Shown here piece by piece: positions 54,253 through 62,973 of a DNA stretch of 64,000 nucleotides (positions are counted from its first letter, which is position 1; each line of letters begins with the position of its first letter). The DNA is from CAYFWF01 sp964346815 (GTDB lineage Bacteria; Acidobacteriota; Aminicenantia; Aminicenantales; Aminicenantaceae): NCBI GenBank assembly GCA_964346815.1, contig CAYFWF010000019.1, forward strand, positions 62,001-126,000. Direction: 5' to 3'. The position numbers and the translations under genes were made by a program. The notes below the pieces were generated by a model. That model was not told where the DNA came from, ran no database searches, and saw only the letters and a program-made list of their open reading frames with translations.

Positions 54253-55134
54253 ATGGGAAAGCATCCAAGACAAGGTATGGATCAAGAAATTGTCGACTTA
54301 TACGAGGGGTACAGAACCGGATCGATCGATCGTCGTGAATTCCTAAAAAAATTAGCAGCGTTCGCTGGAGGCACGGCCGCCGCGGTCGCTCTGCTCCCTG
54401 TCGTAGAAAATAAGTACGCCAAAGCACAGGTCATTCCCCAGGGTGATCCCCGCCTCGAAACGCAATACATCGAATATCCCGCTGAAACAGGTGAAATGCG
54501 CGCATATTCAGCGAGGCCCAAGGGAGAGGAGAAGCTGGCCGGTGTGATCGTGATCCATGAAAACAGAGGTCTTGTGCCTCATATCGAAGATGTGACCCGG
54601 CGCGTCGCTCTGGAGGGATTTTTAGCCATCGCTCCAGACGCCCTGTCGCCGCTGGGAGGGACTCCTGGAGATATGGACAAAGGCCGTTCGCTCATGCGAG
54701 AGCTTGACAACGAGGCCACGGTAAAAAATTATGTGGCTGCGGTTCAATACCTGAAGACCCATCCTCAATCTACAGGTAAGGTCGGGTGCATGGGTTTCTG
54801 TTGGGGAGGAGGAGTAACGAATCAGGTCGCCGTGAACTGTTCGAGCCTGGACGCCGCGGTTCCTTTCTATGGAAGGCAGCCTGCTTCCGAGGATGTCCCT
54901 AAGATAGAAGCCTCTATGCTTATCCATTATGCCGGTAACGACCAGCGAATCAACGCGGGCATCCAGGCGTTTGAAGCCGCTCTCAAGAAAGCCGACGTGG
55001 ATTACAAGATATATATGTACGAGGGGGCCGGGCATGCCTTCTTCAACGACACCGGATCCCGGTATGACCAGGAGGCCGCCGAACTCGCCTGGAAACGCAC
55101 CATAGCTTTCTTGAAAGAAATGCTCAAGACTTGA
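54253..55134 (+). CDS. Tat-exported dienelactone hydrolase-family protein
   Basis: AAGGAGGTG precedes the ATG. Residues ~25-60 hold a twin-arginine signal (DRREFLKKL then a hydrophobic stretch). The remainder is a dienelactone-hydrolase fold: VIVIHENRGL, the cysteine nucleophile in GFCWGG, LIHYAGNDQRINAG with the acid, and GAGHAFFND with the catalytic His. The natural substrate is unknown; exported members of this group are often generic carboxymethylenebutenolidase-like esterases. It is convergent with the radical SAM gene. Confidence 0.88.
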   Translation: MGKHPRQGMDQEIVDLYEGYRTGSIDRREFLKKLAAFAGGTAAAVALLPVVENKYAKAQVIPQGDPRLETQYIEYPAETGEMRAYSARPKGEEKLAGVIVIHENRGLVPHIEDVTRRVALEGFLAIAPDALSPLGGTPGDMDKGRSLMRELDNEATVKNYVAAVQYLKTHPQSTGKVGCMGFCWGGGVTNQVAVNCSSLDAAVPFYGRQPASEDVPKIEASMLIHYAGNDQRINAGIQAFEAALKKADVDYKIYMYEGAGHAFFNDTGSRYDQEAAELAWKRTIAFLKEMLKT

Positions 55135-55151
55135 CGATTTATCTTCCATAT

Positions 55152-56429
55152 TCAGGATTCACCCGGGGATGGTTTACCCAGACAGCAATTTTTGTATCTC
55201 AGGCCACTGCCGCATGGGCAGGGATCGTTGCGGCCAATTTTAGAAACAGCCTTGAATTTTGACGATCGCTCTGTGGTCATTCGCTTCTCGAATGTTTGCC
55301 GGCGCCATTGCTTGGCGACTTCTTCCACGAACGGCCTGCAGTGAATAAAAAAACGCTTGTAACCTGCACACAGGTAGTTCAGTCCCTCTTCGCCATCCGG
55401 CGTCTGGATGAACCGGTTCTTCGGGCACCCGCCGTGGCACATGGATCTGACCTCGCACTCCAGACAGTAGCGGGGAAGCGTATTTAATTTGGCCTGCCCG
55501 AATGCTCTCTGTTCCGGACTTTCCAGCAGTTGGGCCAATGGAGTCTCGATGATATTCCCGAGGCGGTGTTCTGGATCCACAAAATGGTCACAGGAGAAGA
55601 AATCTCCGTTATGTTCGATAACAGGAACGTCGCCGCAGGTCGGACGAAAAATGCACAGCGAATGTCCCTGTCCGAAAGCTGTTCTGGCTGCTTCCTCGAA
55701 TATCTGTATTTTGATCCGGCCGATATCTTGGCTCACCCACTCATCGAAGATGATGCAGAGAAAATCGCCCCATGCCTCTTCAGGCACGGTGAGGTGGCTG
55801 ACTCCGCTTTTTACGTCCGGCTGCCGGTCGACCAGAGGTAAAAAGGTCATATATCGCGCTCCGATCTTCTTGAAGTGACGGTAGATCTCGGCTGGATAAA
55901 GGACGTTGTGTGCATTCACCACGCAAAGAATATCCGTAGAGATTCCGTGATTTCGCAGAAGTTCATACCCACGGATGGTCTTGTCGTATGTGGGATTTCC
56001 TCCCTTAGTCACCCGGTAGCGGTCGTGCAGCTTCCGGGGACCGTCCAGACTGAGCCCGACCGCAAAGTCTTCTTGTGCTAGAAAGCGGCACCATTCTTCA
56101 TCCAAGAGCGTTCCATTGGTCTGCATGCCGTTTGCGATCCGTCGGTCAGAGGGCCGATGCTTGTGCTGGAAAGCCACAATTTTTCGAAAAGTGTCTAATC
56201 CGAGCACAGTCGGTTCTCCACCATGCCAGGAAAAACGGATCATGGGTTCGGTGGAAGCCTCGATATGCTGGGCGATGTACTCTTCCAGAATGATATCGGG
56301 CATGCGGAACGATTCAGCCTCTGGGTAGAGGTGTCCTTTCTCCAGATAGTAGCAGTACTCACAAGCCAGGTTGCAGACGGGTCCTACCGGCTTGACAAAT
56401 ACCTGAAAATCGCGGGAAGCCCGGACCAT
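55152..56429 (-). CDS. Anaerobic sulfatase-maturase-like radical SAM protein with SEC-C tail
   Basis: The radical SAM CNLACEYCYY motif (Cys 19, 23 and 26) sits near the N-terminus. It is followed by FSWHGGEPT and, at the C-terminal side, SPASM-type cysteines (CGDVPV..CDHF, CLECEVRSMCHGGCPKNRF, YLCAGYKRFF) for auxiliary clusters. This is the anSME layout, which makes formylglycine in sulfatases. The last ~25 residues are a SEC-C zinc motif (GRNDPCPCGSGLRYKNCC), an unusual addition. No sulfatase gene is in the window. I choose the ATG at 56429; a TTG at 56435 adds two residues. Confidence 0.9.
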   Translation of the reverse strand: MVRASRDFQVFVKPVGPVCNLACEYCYYLEKGHLYPEAESFRMPDIILEEYIAQHIEASTEPMIRFSWHGGEPTVLGLDTFRKIVAFQHKHRPSDRRIANGMQTNGTLLDEEWCRFLAQEDFAVGLSLDGPRKLHDRYRVTKGGNPTYDKTIRGYELLRNHGISTDILCVVNAHNVLYPAEIYRHFKKIGARYMTFLPLVDRQPDVKSGVSHLTVPEEAWGDFLCIIFDEWVSQDIGRIKIQIFEEAARTAFGQGHSLCIFRPTCGDVPVIEHNGDFFSCDHFVDPEHRLGNIIETPLAQLLESPEQRAFGQAKLNTLPRYCLECEVRSMCHGGCPKNRFIQTPDGEEGLNYLCAGYKRFFIHCRPFVEEVAKQWRRQTFEKRMTTERSSKFKAVSKIGRNDPCPCGSGLRYKNCCLGKPSPGES

Positions 56430-56456
56430 TCTCAATTCCCGAAACCCGGGTTATGG

Positions 56457-56476
56457 ACCGATTTTCCGAAATCGGT
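56457..56476. repeat. Perfect 8-bp palindrome upstream of the radical SAM gene
   Basis: ACCGATTT, a TCCG loop and AAATCGGT lie 28 bases before the start codon. It could be an operator or a hairpin in the leader. Confidence 0.4.
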
Positions 56477-56569
56477 GACGTCTCCCATGGATTTCTGCAG
56501 AGAGTATAGGGAAACACACGCTCCGGGTCAAGAGCAGTCAGAAACTGGAGAGATTTGGGAGCTGTCGTT

Positions 56570-57340
56570 TTATTCAGGAATATTCAGTGTTTTTTTCGTG
56601 TAATCCTTGGGTACAGAATAGGTGCCAGGAGGCGCAGGTTTCTCAGTCACTTCAAGACATTGCGATTCCACCTCGATTTCAGTGCCAAATATATCGACCA
56701 CTACCTCGGTGGCGACCTGGAATCCTTCTACTTTATCCAATTTAGCCAGCTTCTTTCTTGAATTTTCGTCGATCTGGAGCATTCCCAAGATGTATCTGAC
56801 GAAAAATTCCTCCATCACTTGTGTGTATCTTTTGTAATCTGGAGGAAGGTCCTTGGTCGTCCATACCTTAACCCTGTATTTCGGCATAATATTCAATGCC
56901 GGGACCATGAAAACCATTTCGAATTCAGATGAGGTGCAGTTCCAATTTGCGATCTTTTTCGTTTCTCCGTTGAGTTCGACCTTTACATCGCTGATTTTTA
57001 TCGATTTGACAACTTCGGCAGCTTTGGCAGAATGGCTTGCAATGAGATTGAGAAGCTTTTCCCTGGTGATGTCTGTGGAGATTTCGTAATAGATCTTCGG
57101 TTTGTGCAGGATCAAATACAGTTTTTCTTTATCATAGTCGATAACCAGGCTGTATTCTTTTCCGATTTGGGCGAACTTGTTCTTTGCCAGCCACTGCTCC
57201 TTGATTTCTACCATTTCACCTTGCTTCTTTCCCATCATATTGAACGGTTTAGTCCGCTCTACGTTTTTCATATATACATCAGCGCTTAAAAAGAAGGCGA
57301 GAATCAAGATCACAATCACAATCAGCGCAAATTTTTTCAT
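56570..57340 (-). CDS. Secreted protein of unknown function (DUF4412-like)
   Basis: From the ATG at 57340, after AAAGGAGC, the product has a signal peptide (cleavage near FLSADVYMKN). The mature part contains YSLVIDYDKEKLYLILHKPKIYYEI, KIANWNCTSSEFEMVF and KVWTTKDLPPDYKRY, a pattern like DUF4412 (proteins that measure or bind lipids or metals); the match is tentative. It is 70 bases downstream of the second anti-sigma gene and is therefore probably a target or part of that cassette, in the same place that the DUF4097 proteins hold in the first cassette. Confidence 0.65.
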   Translation of the reverse strand: MKKFALIVIVILILAFFLSADVYMKNVERTKPFNMMGKKQGEMVEIKEQWLAKNKFAQIGKEYSLVIDYDKEKLYLILHKPKIYYEISTDITREKLLNLIASHSAKAAEVVKSIKISDVKVELNGETKKIANWNCTSSEFEMVFMVPALNIMPKYRVKVWTTKDLPPDYKRYTQVMEEFFVRYILGMLQIDENSRKKLAKLDKVEGFQVATEVVVDIFGTEIEVESQCLEVTEKPAPPGTYSVPKDYTKKTLNIPE

Positions 57341-57410
57341 TTTATGCTCCTTTCCATATCTCCTTTTCATTTTGTATGAAACATTGCCTTAAACGGTTTT
57401 CCACCAGAAC

Positions 57411-58097
57411 CTAGTGCAGTTTGAGCTGCTCGATATGGCGCGTCATGGCCAGGGCGATTTCCACCAAAGGAGATGTGTGTTCTGAAAGGGACTGAATGAA
57501 TTCTTCCCTGGCTTCAGGATCTATAAGATAGACGTAAGGATCATTTACAGAAGCCGAACGCACATTGATGCCAGTATCTCCTCTTACGGTTCGCAGAAAA
57601 GCGTTGAGGAGTCCCTCGTCGGCCTGTGCCAGGAGCGGACCTTCGCTTATTTCTCTCAGCCTCTCGTTCAGAGATTCCTGCCGGAGCAGCGAGGCCGCTG
57701 TAATCTCGCGGATCTGAAGCACTTCCTGCCGGAGCTGGGCAATTTCACCATCCCGATGCCCATTCAGGTGGATGAAATAGCCCGCTGAAAAACCCACAAC
57801 CAGCAGGAGGAGAGCATAGGACAACTGAAAGGCAGGTTTTTTAGGTAGAAAGCGTTCAAGCCAATTTCCTTTGGTTTTGAAAGTTTTTGCCGCAATGATT
57901 TGCCAGGATTTCTCCTTATCCGGAAGGGGAATATCCTCTTTCCCATTGAATGGATGACTCAATTTTCCCGCCTTATCGAAAATGCGAGCGCATCTCTGGC
58001 ATTCCTTGAGATGTGCATTGAGCTGCTCCCTTTCAGAAGCTGTCAATTTTCCGTAAACACTTATAGTGATAAAATTTTTGCTTTCTTCGCAGTTCAT
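57411..58097 (-). CDS. Membrane anti-sigma factor, second copy
   Basis: The N-terminus carries CEESKNF and HLKECQRCARI, a zf-HC2 zinc site. A transmembrane helix (LSYALLLLVVGFSAGYFI) follows, then a helical outer region with NVRSASV and SEHTSPLVEIALAM, matching the end of the first anti-sigma factor (NVRLAAV, SKQTSPLLQVALID) but about 35 residues shorter. The ATG at 58097 overlaps the sigma stop by four bases, as in the first cassette. It should inhibit the adjacent ECF sigma factor. Confidence 0.85.
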   Translation of the reverse strand: MNCEESKNFITISVYGKLTASEREQLNAHLKECQRCARIFDKAGKLSHPFNGKEDIPLPDKEKSWQIIAAKTFKTKGNWLERFLPKKPAFQLSYALLLLVVGFSAGYFIHLNGHRDGEIAQLRQEVLQIREITAASLLRQESLNERLREISEGPLLAQADEGLLNAFLRTVRGDTGINVRSASVNDPYVYLIDPEAREEFIQSLSEHTSPLVEIALAMTRHIEQLKLH

Positions 58098-58684
58098 TCT
58101 TTCCTCCACAGCGGTTCGAGTTGATTTCTTAATTTTAGAACCGCCCGTTGAAGCTGTTTTTTAACAGTGCTTTGACTGCAGCGAAGCCGTTCTGAAATGT
58201 CCTTTAAGGCCTCGTGTTGAAGATGCCTCAGATCAAAAATGATCCGCTGCTTGGGGGACAGTATGTGGAGTGCACTTTTTACCTGACTCATTGTTTGATG
58301 CACGATTGCAGTTGCTTCAGGTGAAGAATCCTGGGATTCTGGTTCACTGTGATAGTCTGAGAGAGACTCTGTCTTATCCACTCGCCTCTTTTTCCTTTTT
58401 CTTAGATAATCCATGGAGCAGCGATACCCGATTTGATAGATCCACGCGGAAAAGTTGGTGCTGATGCTGAAATCGAATTTTCCGATGCCTTTGAAAGCCT
58501 TTATGAATGTATCCTGCATGATATCCTCGGCATCCTGCTGGGATCTTGAATAGCGGTAGGCGAGACGATAGATCATTTCATAATGATTTTCGTACAGTTC
58601 TCGAAAGGCACTTTCATTGCCCTCTTTGGCCAACAGAACAGCTACCTGCTCCGTCGTGTTCATCTCCACATCGTGACTCATCAT
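58094..58684 (-). CDS. ECF-type RNA polymerase sigma factor, second copy
   Basis: Sigma region 2 (FRELYENHYEMIYRLAYRYS, DAEDIMQDTFIKAFKGI, AWIYQIGYRCSMDYLRKRKK) and region 4 (LSPKQRIIFDLRHLQ, LKDISERLRCSQSTVKKQLQRAVLKL) are complete. The start is uncertain: a Met-Met pair at 58684/58681 or an ATG at 58663. It heads the second sigma/anti-sigma/secreted-protein cassette. The two sigma factors are only moderately similar in region 4, so they probably read different promoters. Confidence 0.9.
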   Translation of the reverse strand: MMSHDVEMNTTEQVAVLLAKEGNESAFRELYENHYEMIYRLAYRYSRSQQDAEDIMQDTFIKAFKGIGKFDFSISTNFSAWIYQIGYRCSMDYLRKRKKRRVDKTESLSDYHSEPESQDSSPEATAIVHQTMSQVKSALHILSPKQRIIFDLRHLQHEALKDISERLRCSQSTVKKQLQRAVLKLRNQLEPLWRKE

Positions 58685-58793
58685 ATATGTATTACGCTAA
58701 AAAGTCATTCCGGGTCGACACCCTATATCGTGTAAAGAGAAAATCCATGATGTGGGGACTTATTTCCCGATGGGAAACCCGCCAGTTGAGGCT

Positions 58794-60566
58794 TCAGTTT
58801 TTGTAAACGTAGAACTTATCCTTCCGTTTCTTAGCGGCGGTCTGGATTCTTTTGCCTTCTCGATCGAGGAGAGTGACAGTTGATAAATTGTCATGTGATT
58901 TCACTGCAATCCCGATTCCGGAAAGGACTTCTTCATCGCTTCGGTTGAGAGTGATCCTAATCTCATCGCCCATAATTTCCGTCTCGAACCGGATCTCATT
59001 CCGGTTCGCCCAGAATTCTCCCAGATCGGAGATGCATCCGATCCAGATGTCCTGTTTGCTGAGTTCCTCGAGCAGCATCTCTTCTGCCCTCAGCTTAAAA
59101 GACGTTACGTCAGGATGGAGCAGTATACAGGAGATCGCTTCGTTTTCCGCATTGCATTTGATGATATTGAACCATTCGGAGACCATCTGATGAAGGTTAT
59201 CCTGCCGCAGTTGGCCCATCGAGCCGTCGAAGATGACCGGTATCTCCACGATCTCGGATTCTCTTGACCCGAGGTTTCTTGTGCTGAATGCCATAAAGGG
59301 GAAGTTGCACATGATGTCATTGGCCGAAAAGTTTGAGTCGTACCGATAGCCGCACATCTCGAGTGCGGAAATCAGTTCCCTTGGAAAACCTAAGTGTCCT
59401 GAGCGGTAAGAAACTGTAATCTGTCCTCGGATGTCTTTATCCAGGAGTTCTTTACTGACCTTTACCTCACCGAAAACAGTCGGATGATCCAGTGGCCGAT
59501 AAGTCTGCTTGGCCACCTCTGGATTGCCGTGGGGGAGTGAAGCGAAATTCAGAGAGTGTACGACACTGTGGGATCCGATCTCTCCGCCCAATTCTTTGAC
59601 TCGATTGAGATGAGCGATATTTTCAGGGTTATAGTAAGCGATATCAGTTGCGTCAGGAACATATTTGGTGGTGTTAAAGTAGGTTGCCCTGACTCCAAAA
59701 CGCTTCTCCAGCCTTGCGAATTCGAGGGAGTTTTCGAATGACATCTGTGCGTCGTTGTCGTGGGTAATGATAAAAGCGGATTCCTGGCCAAAGGGTATGG
59801 TATAGAGGTATACGGCTGGATCGATGGTCTCCTCATAAATCGCCCGGGTGGTGAGCAGGAAAATATCAGTGGTAGGCTCGAACGAGTTGATCCATTTACT
59901 CTGTGCCTCGTAGTCTTCGCCTATGAGCGGAATGAGTATGCCCTGGGTGTAGCCGATGCCCCATAGATAAGTCGTCCCTTCGCCGTAGCTGTTGTAACAA
60001 AGAGCTGTTAAGCCGTCGTCAAAGCTTGCAACCGGCCTTGCTGTTGAGACTTCATATCCAGTCGACCAGACGACGCTATCATATAGATTCCTATTTCCTA
60101 GGAGCAAGGTTTGTTCATTCGGTCGGTTCAGATACTTGAGGAAACGCTCTTCACCTGAGGGATCGATCATGGCCTTGAACCGCTTTTGGCTCTCCTTAAA
60201 ATCGCTTACGCCAAAGAGGGGATACAGGGTGTTCGCTTTGACTGAATTCGCTACCAGGACGGCACCGTCCTCTACGGCTCGATAAAGGGCCTCCCTTTGG
60301 TGGGACTTCAGGCGAGTGTTGGTGATCAAACCAGCCATGTAGATGAGGTTATATTTGCAGGCCTCGGCGACCTTTTCAGTGACATCATAAGGCACGCCCA
60401 TGATGCGCAGTGCTTTTTCGAGCCCGACTCGCTCGCTCCTGTCGTCTTTGGTGGTCAAATCGAGAACCACGGCCTTAATGGGAGAGAAACTGAAATCACT
60501 GTTTTTTTTGCATGAGATGTTCATAGACAGAAACATGATGAGGGCGCTGGAAAGGAATTTTCTCAT
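58794..60566 (-). CDS. Lipoprotein polysaccharide deacetylase-like protein
   Basis: From the ATG at 60566 the 590-residue protein has a lipoprotein signal (SMNISC). A central domain of ~220 residues follows with a trimmed GATase-like feel (VVLDLTTKDD). A NodB-type deacetylase comes next with ITHDNDAQ (metal Asp), EIGSHSVVHS (HxxxH-type) and YRSGHLGFP (catalytic Arg region). NodB enzymes remove acetyl groups from chitin, peptidoglycan or exopolysaccharide; the substrate is open. Its start overlaps the stop of the upstream (alpha/alpha)6 lipoprotein by four bases, so both act together. Confidence 0.78.
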   Translation of the reverse strand: MRKFLSSALIMFLSMNISCKKNSDFSFSPIKAVVLDLTTKDDRSERVGLEKALRIMGVPYDVTEKVAEACKYNLIYMAGLITNTRLKSHQREALYRAVEDGAVLVANSVKANTLYPLFGVSDFKESQKRFKAMIDPSGEERFLKYLNRPNEQTLLLGNRNLYDSVVWSTGYEVSTARPVASFDDGLTALCYNSYGEGTTYLWGIGYTQGILIPLIGEDYEAQSKWINSFEPTTDIFLLTTRAIYEETIDPAVYLYTIPFGQESAFIITHDNDAQMSFENSLEFARLEKRFGVRATYFNTTKYVPDATDIAYYNPENIAHLNRVKELGGEIGSHSVVHSLNFASLPHGNPEVAKQTYRPLDHPTVFGEVKVSKELLDKDIRGQITVSYRSGHLGFPRELISALEMCGYRYDSNFSANDIMCNFPFMAFSTRNLGSRESEIVEIPVIFDGSMGQLRQDNLHQMVSEWFNIIKCNAENEAISCILLHPDVTSFKLRAEEMLLEELSKQDIWIGCISDLGEFWANRNEIRFETEIMGDEIRITLNRSDEEVLSGIGIAVKSHDNLSTVTLLDREGKRIQTAAKKRKDKFYVYKN

Positions 60567-61888
60567 TTGCTGCAAAATTTCCTCCGGACAGTCTCATCGT
60601 CGAGCGCCCCGTTGACGATGAGATACCACGAAGTGCTGGCTGCGCTTGGGTAGGTATTGAACTGAAAGGGAAGTGAGTATGTGGAATAGGGAAGGGCGCC
60701 TTTTTTTTGTTTCCGGAAGAACTTATCTATGTCCTCGAGTATTCTGTTCGCTTTCTCGGAAAAGCCGTTCTTGAGATATCCTGTGGTCATACCCAGTGTC
60801 CCCTCGAACCAATCGATATCCAGGGAATCCCATGTCTTGCCGGGGTAAGAGGGAAAGAAAAAGGCATTGACCTCAGGATCTTCGTAGACCATGGTCCCCA
60901 GATAGGGTTTGAAACCGATGCCAGAGGGATTTCGGTATTTGGAGCCAGTTTCCAGACATCTCTTGGCTTTTTTTTCTTCACCCAGGGCGCAGAGGAACAG
61001 GCTTCCCCAGTAGGTACAGTCCAGGGCCAGGTTTTTGTCCAATCTTCCATCGGCCTTGATTCCCTGGATGAACTGACCGCAGTCATCGTCCCAAAGTTTA
61101 GATAATAGAGAACTTTTAATCCCTTCGGCTGCACCGAGAAATCTCTCATCACCGGTCAAACGGCCGAGGTCACGCAAAAAAAAGTAAGAATCGATATTGT
61201 GTTCGGTGCTGCACCAGCCTACTGGCCGGGCGATAAAAGGTTGAATGACCTTCCTATTGGCTGGATCGTATTTCAATTCATATAGACCATATCCCCCTTT
61301 GACCAGTCCATATCTTTCATCCTTCCTATCTTCAACCATTTGAGACAGGATGTAGTCGGCCATGGCGATGGACTTATCCTTGAGCAGTTTAACACGCGAT
61401 GAGCGCTTATAATCTTCCGGATTTTCGGCCAGACGCTGCTCGAGATAGAGCACGGTGGCATATCCCACCCATGCTAATGCTCCGCTGCGTATGACCGCTC
61501 CCTCGTGATCGCCCTTATTGGGCCATGAATTATGGGTGTTATAAGAGAAGAACAGGCTGCCGTCGTCATTGACCAGCCTGGAAAGAGCCTCGAGGATGTC
61601 CCCGGCTTTATTCTGCTGATTATAGAAGAGAAAAGCGATGGCGGCGACCGCATTGTCATATATGGAGGAGCGGGAATAGATGTAAGGGTAAGCTTCGTCA
61701 TTCTCAGGAACATCGTAACTGATTATCAGGTTTCTTCGGTCCGGAGAAGGGCTGGGAACACTCGTATTGGGTACGATCTGAGAGTGAATCCATTCCAGCG
61801 CCTTATCTTGAAGGGATTTTTCGGCTTTCCTACAGCCAGATAGGAAGACAAGGACGGATAGACAGATGAAAAGAAAGATCTTCTTCAC
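60563..61888 (-). CDS. Lipoprotein with (alpha/alpha)6-barrel, possible glycosidase
   Basis: A GTG at 61888 starts a 441-residue product with lipobox FLSGC. The mature protein shows helical repeats with conserved aromatics and acids: RSSIYDNAVAAIAFLF, VNDDGSLFFSYNTHN, GWCSTEHNIDSYFFLR and DIDWFEGTLGM. This is the six-hairpin plan of many glycosidases and epimerases; no family could be assigned. It is translationally coupled to the deacetylase, suggesting joint modification of a surface polysaccharide. No Shine-Dalgarno sequence precedes the GTG. Confidence 0.7.
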   Translation of the reverse strand: MKKIFLFICLSVLVFLSGCRKAEKSLQDKALEWIHSQIVPNTSVPSPSPDRRNLIISYDVPENDEAYPYIYSRSSIYDNAVAAIAFLFYNQQNKAGDILEALSRLVNDDGSLFFSYNTHNSWPNKGDHEGAVIRSGALAWVGYATVLYLEQRLAENPEDYKRSSRVKLLKDKSIAMADYILSQMVEDRKDERYGLVKGGYGLYELKYDPANRKVIQPFIARPVGWCSTEHNIDSYFFLRDLGRLTGDERFLGAAEGIKSSLLSKLWDDDCGQFIQGIKADGRLDKNLALDCTYWGSLFLCALGEEKKAKRCLETGSKYRNPSGIGFKPYLGTMVYEDPEVNAFFFPSYPGKTWDSLDIDWFEGTLGMTTGYLKNGFSEKANRILEDIDKFFRKQKKGALPYSTYSLPFQFNTYPSAASTSWYLIVNGALDDETVRRKFCSK

Positions 61889-61907
61889 AACTTTAATATT
61901 TTCTGAA

Positions 61908-61936
61908 ATTATACGATCTCAACAAGTGAAAGTAAA
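61908..61936 (-). promoter_or_regulatory. Promoter of the (alpha/alpha)6-deacetylase operon
   Basis: TTTACT (61936-61931), 17 bases, consensus TATAAT (61913-61908) on the minus strand. The GTG is only about 20 bases after the -10. Confidence 0.55.
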
Positions 61937-61990
61937 TAATTCCAGCAAAAATGCTCTTAAGGCTTTCATAAACTTTTCAAACAAGAACCT

Positions 61991-62019
61991 GTGACATTTG
62001 GAGATCAAAATTATATAAT
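61991..62019 (+). promoter_or_regulatory. Promoter of the CBM9-like/GWxTD genes
   Basis: GTGACA (61991-61996), 17 bases, consensus TATAAT (62014-62019), about 40 bases before the CBM9-like start. Confidence 0.55.
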
Positions 62020-62057
62020 AAAACACAGAGAGGAAAGAAAATAGAAGAGAAAAAGTG

Positions 62058-62921
62058 ATGAAACAACCAAGATCTTTTCAACATGTGATGTTTGCTTTTC
62101 TGATGTTTTCTCTGGCCTCGGCAGGATTTTGCATAGAGGAAGCAAAAAGCACATGGGCGAGCTCCCCTGTACGTATCGATGGGATTAAAACCGAGTGGAA
62201 CAGCAGTATATTGAATACTTACAAAAAGACTATGGTGGATTATGCCTTTATGAATAATGGCGAACATCTCTTTATCCTGTTCATTTTCAATGATCCTGAG
62301 TATCTCAGTTCTATAGATTTTACTGGTATGACAATCTGGTTTAACCGGCAAAAGAAAAAGAAAAAAAAGTGCGGACTGAAATTCATGAAAAAGCAAATCA
62401 CAGCAGATGAATACATCGCCATCTTGGAGGGACAAACAGGAACAGTTCCTGAAGAGAGAAAAAATAAGATCCGTCAAAATCCCAACTATATCGTGTTCAG
62501 CCATCTGGTGGTTACAGAGGAAGGAGATGAATACTCAGAAGGAGGCGATAGGAAAATAATGAAGGGTGTTCATTTCAGAGAAGGCAGATTACAAAATTCA
62601 GTCCTGTACGAGTTTATGGTTCCTCTTCAGGAAATGTCAGAATTAGCCGCGAATATAAGTGCTGAGCCGGGAAATAGCCTGAACGTTGGGTTTGAATGGG
62701 GTGGAGCCACCAAGGAGATCAAGAAAGCCATCGCCAGCCAACTTGCAGCCAGCGATAGCAAGGCCAGAGCAGGAAGGGCCACCAGCCTGACAGGAGAAAG
62801 AGGAAGAGAATCGTCAAGCGATACGCCGAGTCTGGCAAGAATAAGAAAAAGACTACCCAAAAAATACGATTTTTGGGTCGAAGTGACCTTGGCTCAGAAA
62901 CAGGATTCTGCACTCGAGTAG
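62058..62921 (+). CDS. Secreted CBM9/DOMON-like protein of unknown function
   Basis: A signal peptide (cleavage near AGFCIEE) is followed by WASSPVRIDGIKTEWN and NGEHLFILFIFNDPEYL, the opening of CBM9/DOMON-like sandwiches (compare VLDGILDDPLW in the DUF5916 protein here). The middle holds a run of six Lys encoded by A-rich codons including an eight-A tract at 62361-62368. The C-terminus is a Ser/Arg-rich stretch. A GTG at 62055 directly precedes the chosen ATG. The GWxTD gene follows 52 bases later, so both may be co-transcribed. Confidence 0.65.
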   Translation: MKQPRSFQHVMFAFLMFSLASAGFCIEEAKSTWASSPVRIDGIKTEWNSSILNTYKKTMVDYAFMNNGEHLFILFIFNDPEYLSSIDFTGMTIWFNRQKKKKKKCGLKFMKKQITADEYIAILEGQTGTVPEERKNKIRQNPNYIVFSHLVVTEEGDEYSEGGDRKIMKGVHFREGRLQNSVLYEFMVPLQEMSELAANISAEPGNSLNVGFEWGGATKEIKKAIASQLAASDSKARAGRATSLTGERGRESSSDTPSLARIRKRLPKKYDFWVEVTLAQKQDSALE

Positions 62922-62973
62922 ATGATTGCTGCATACTTGGGATACGATGCAAAATGACAGACAGGGACAACGA

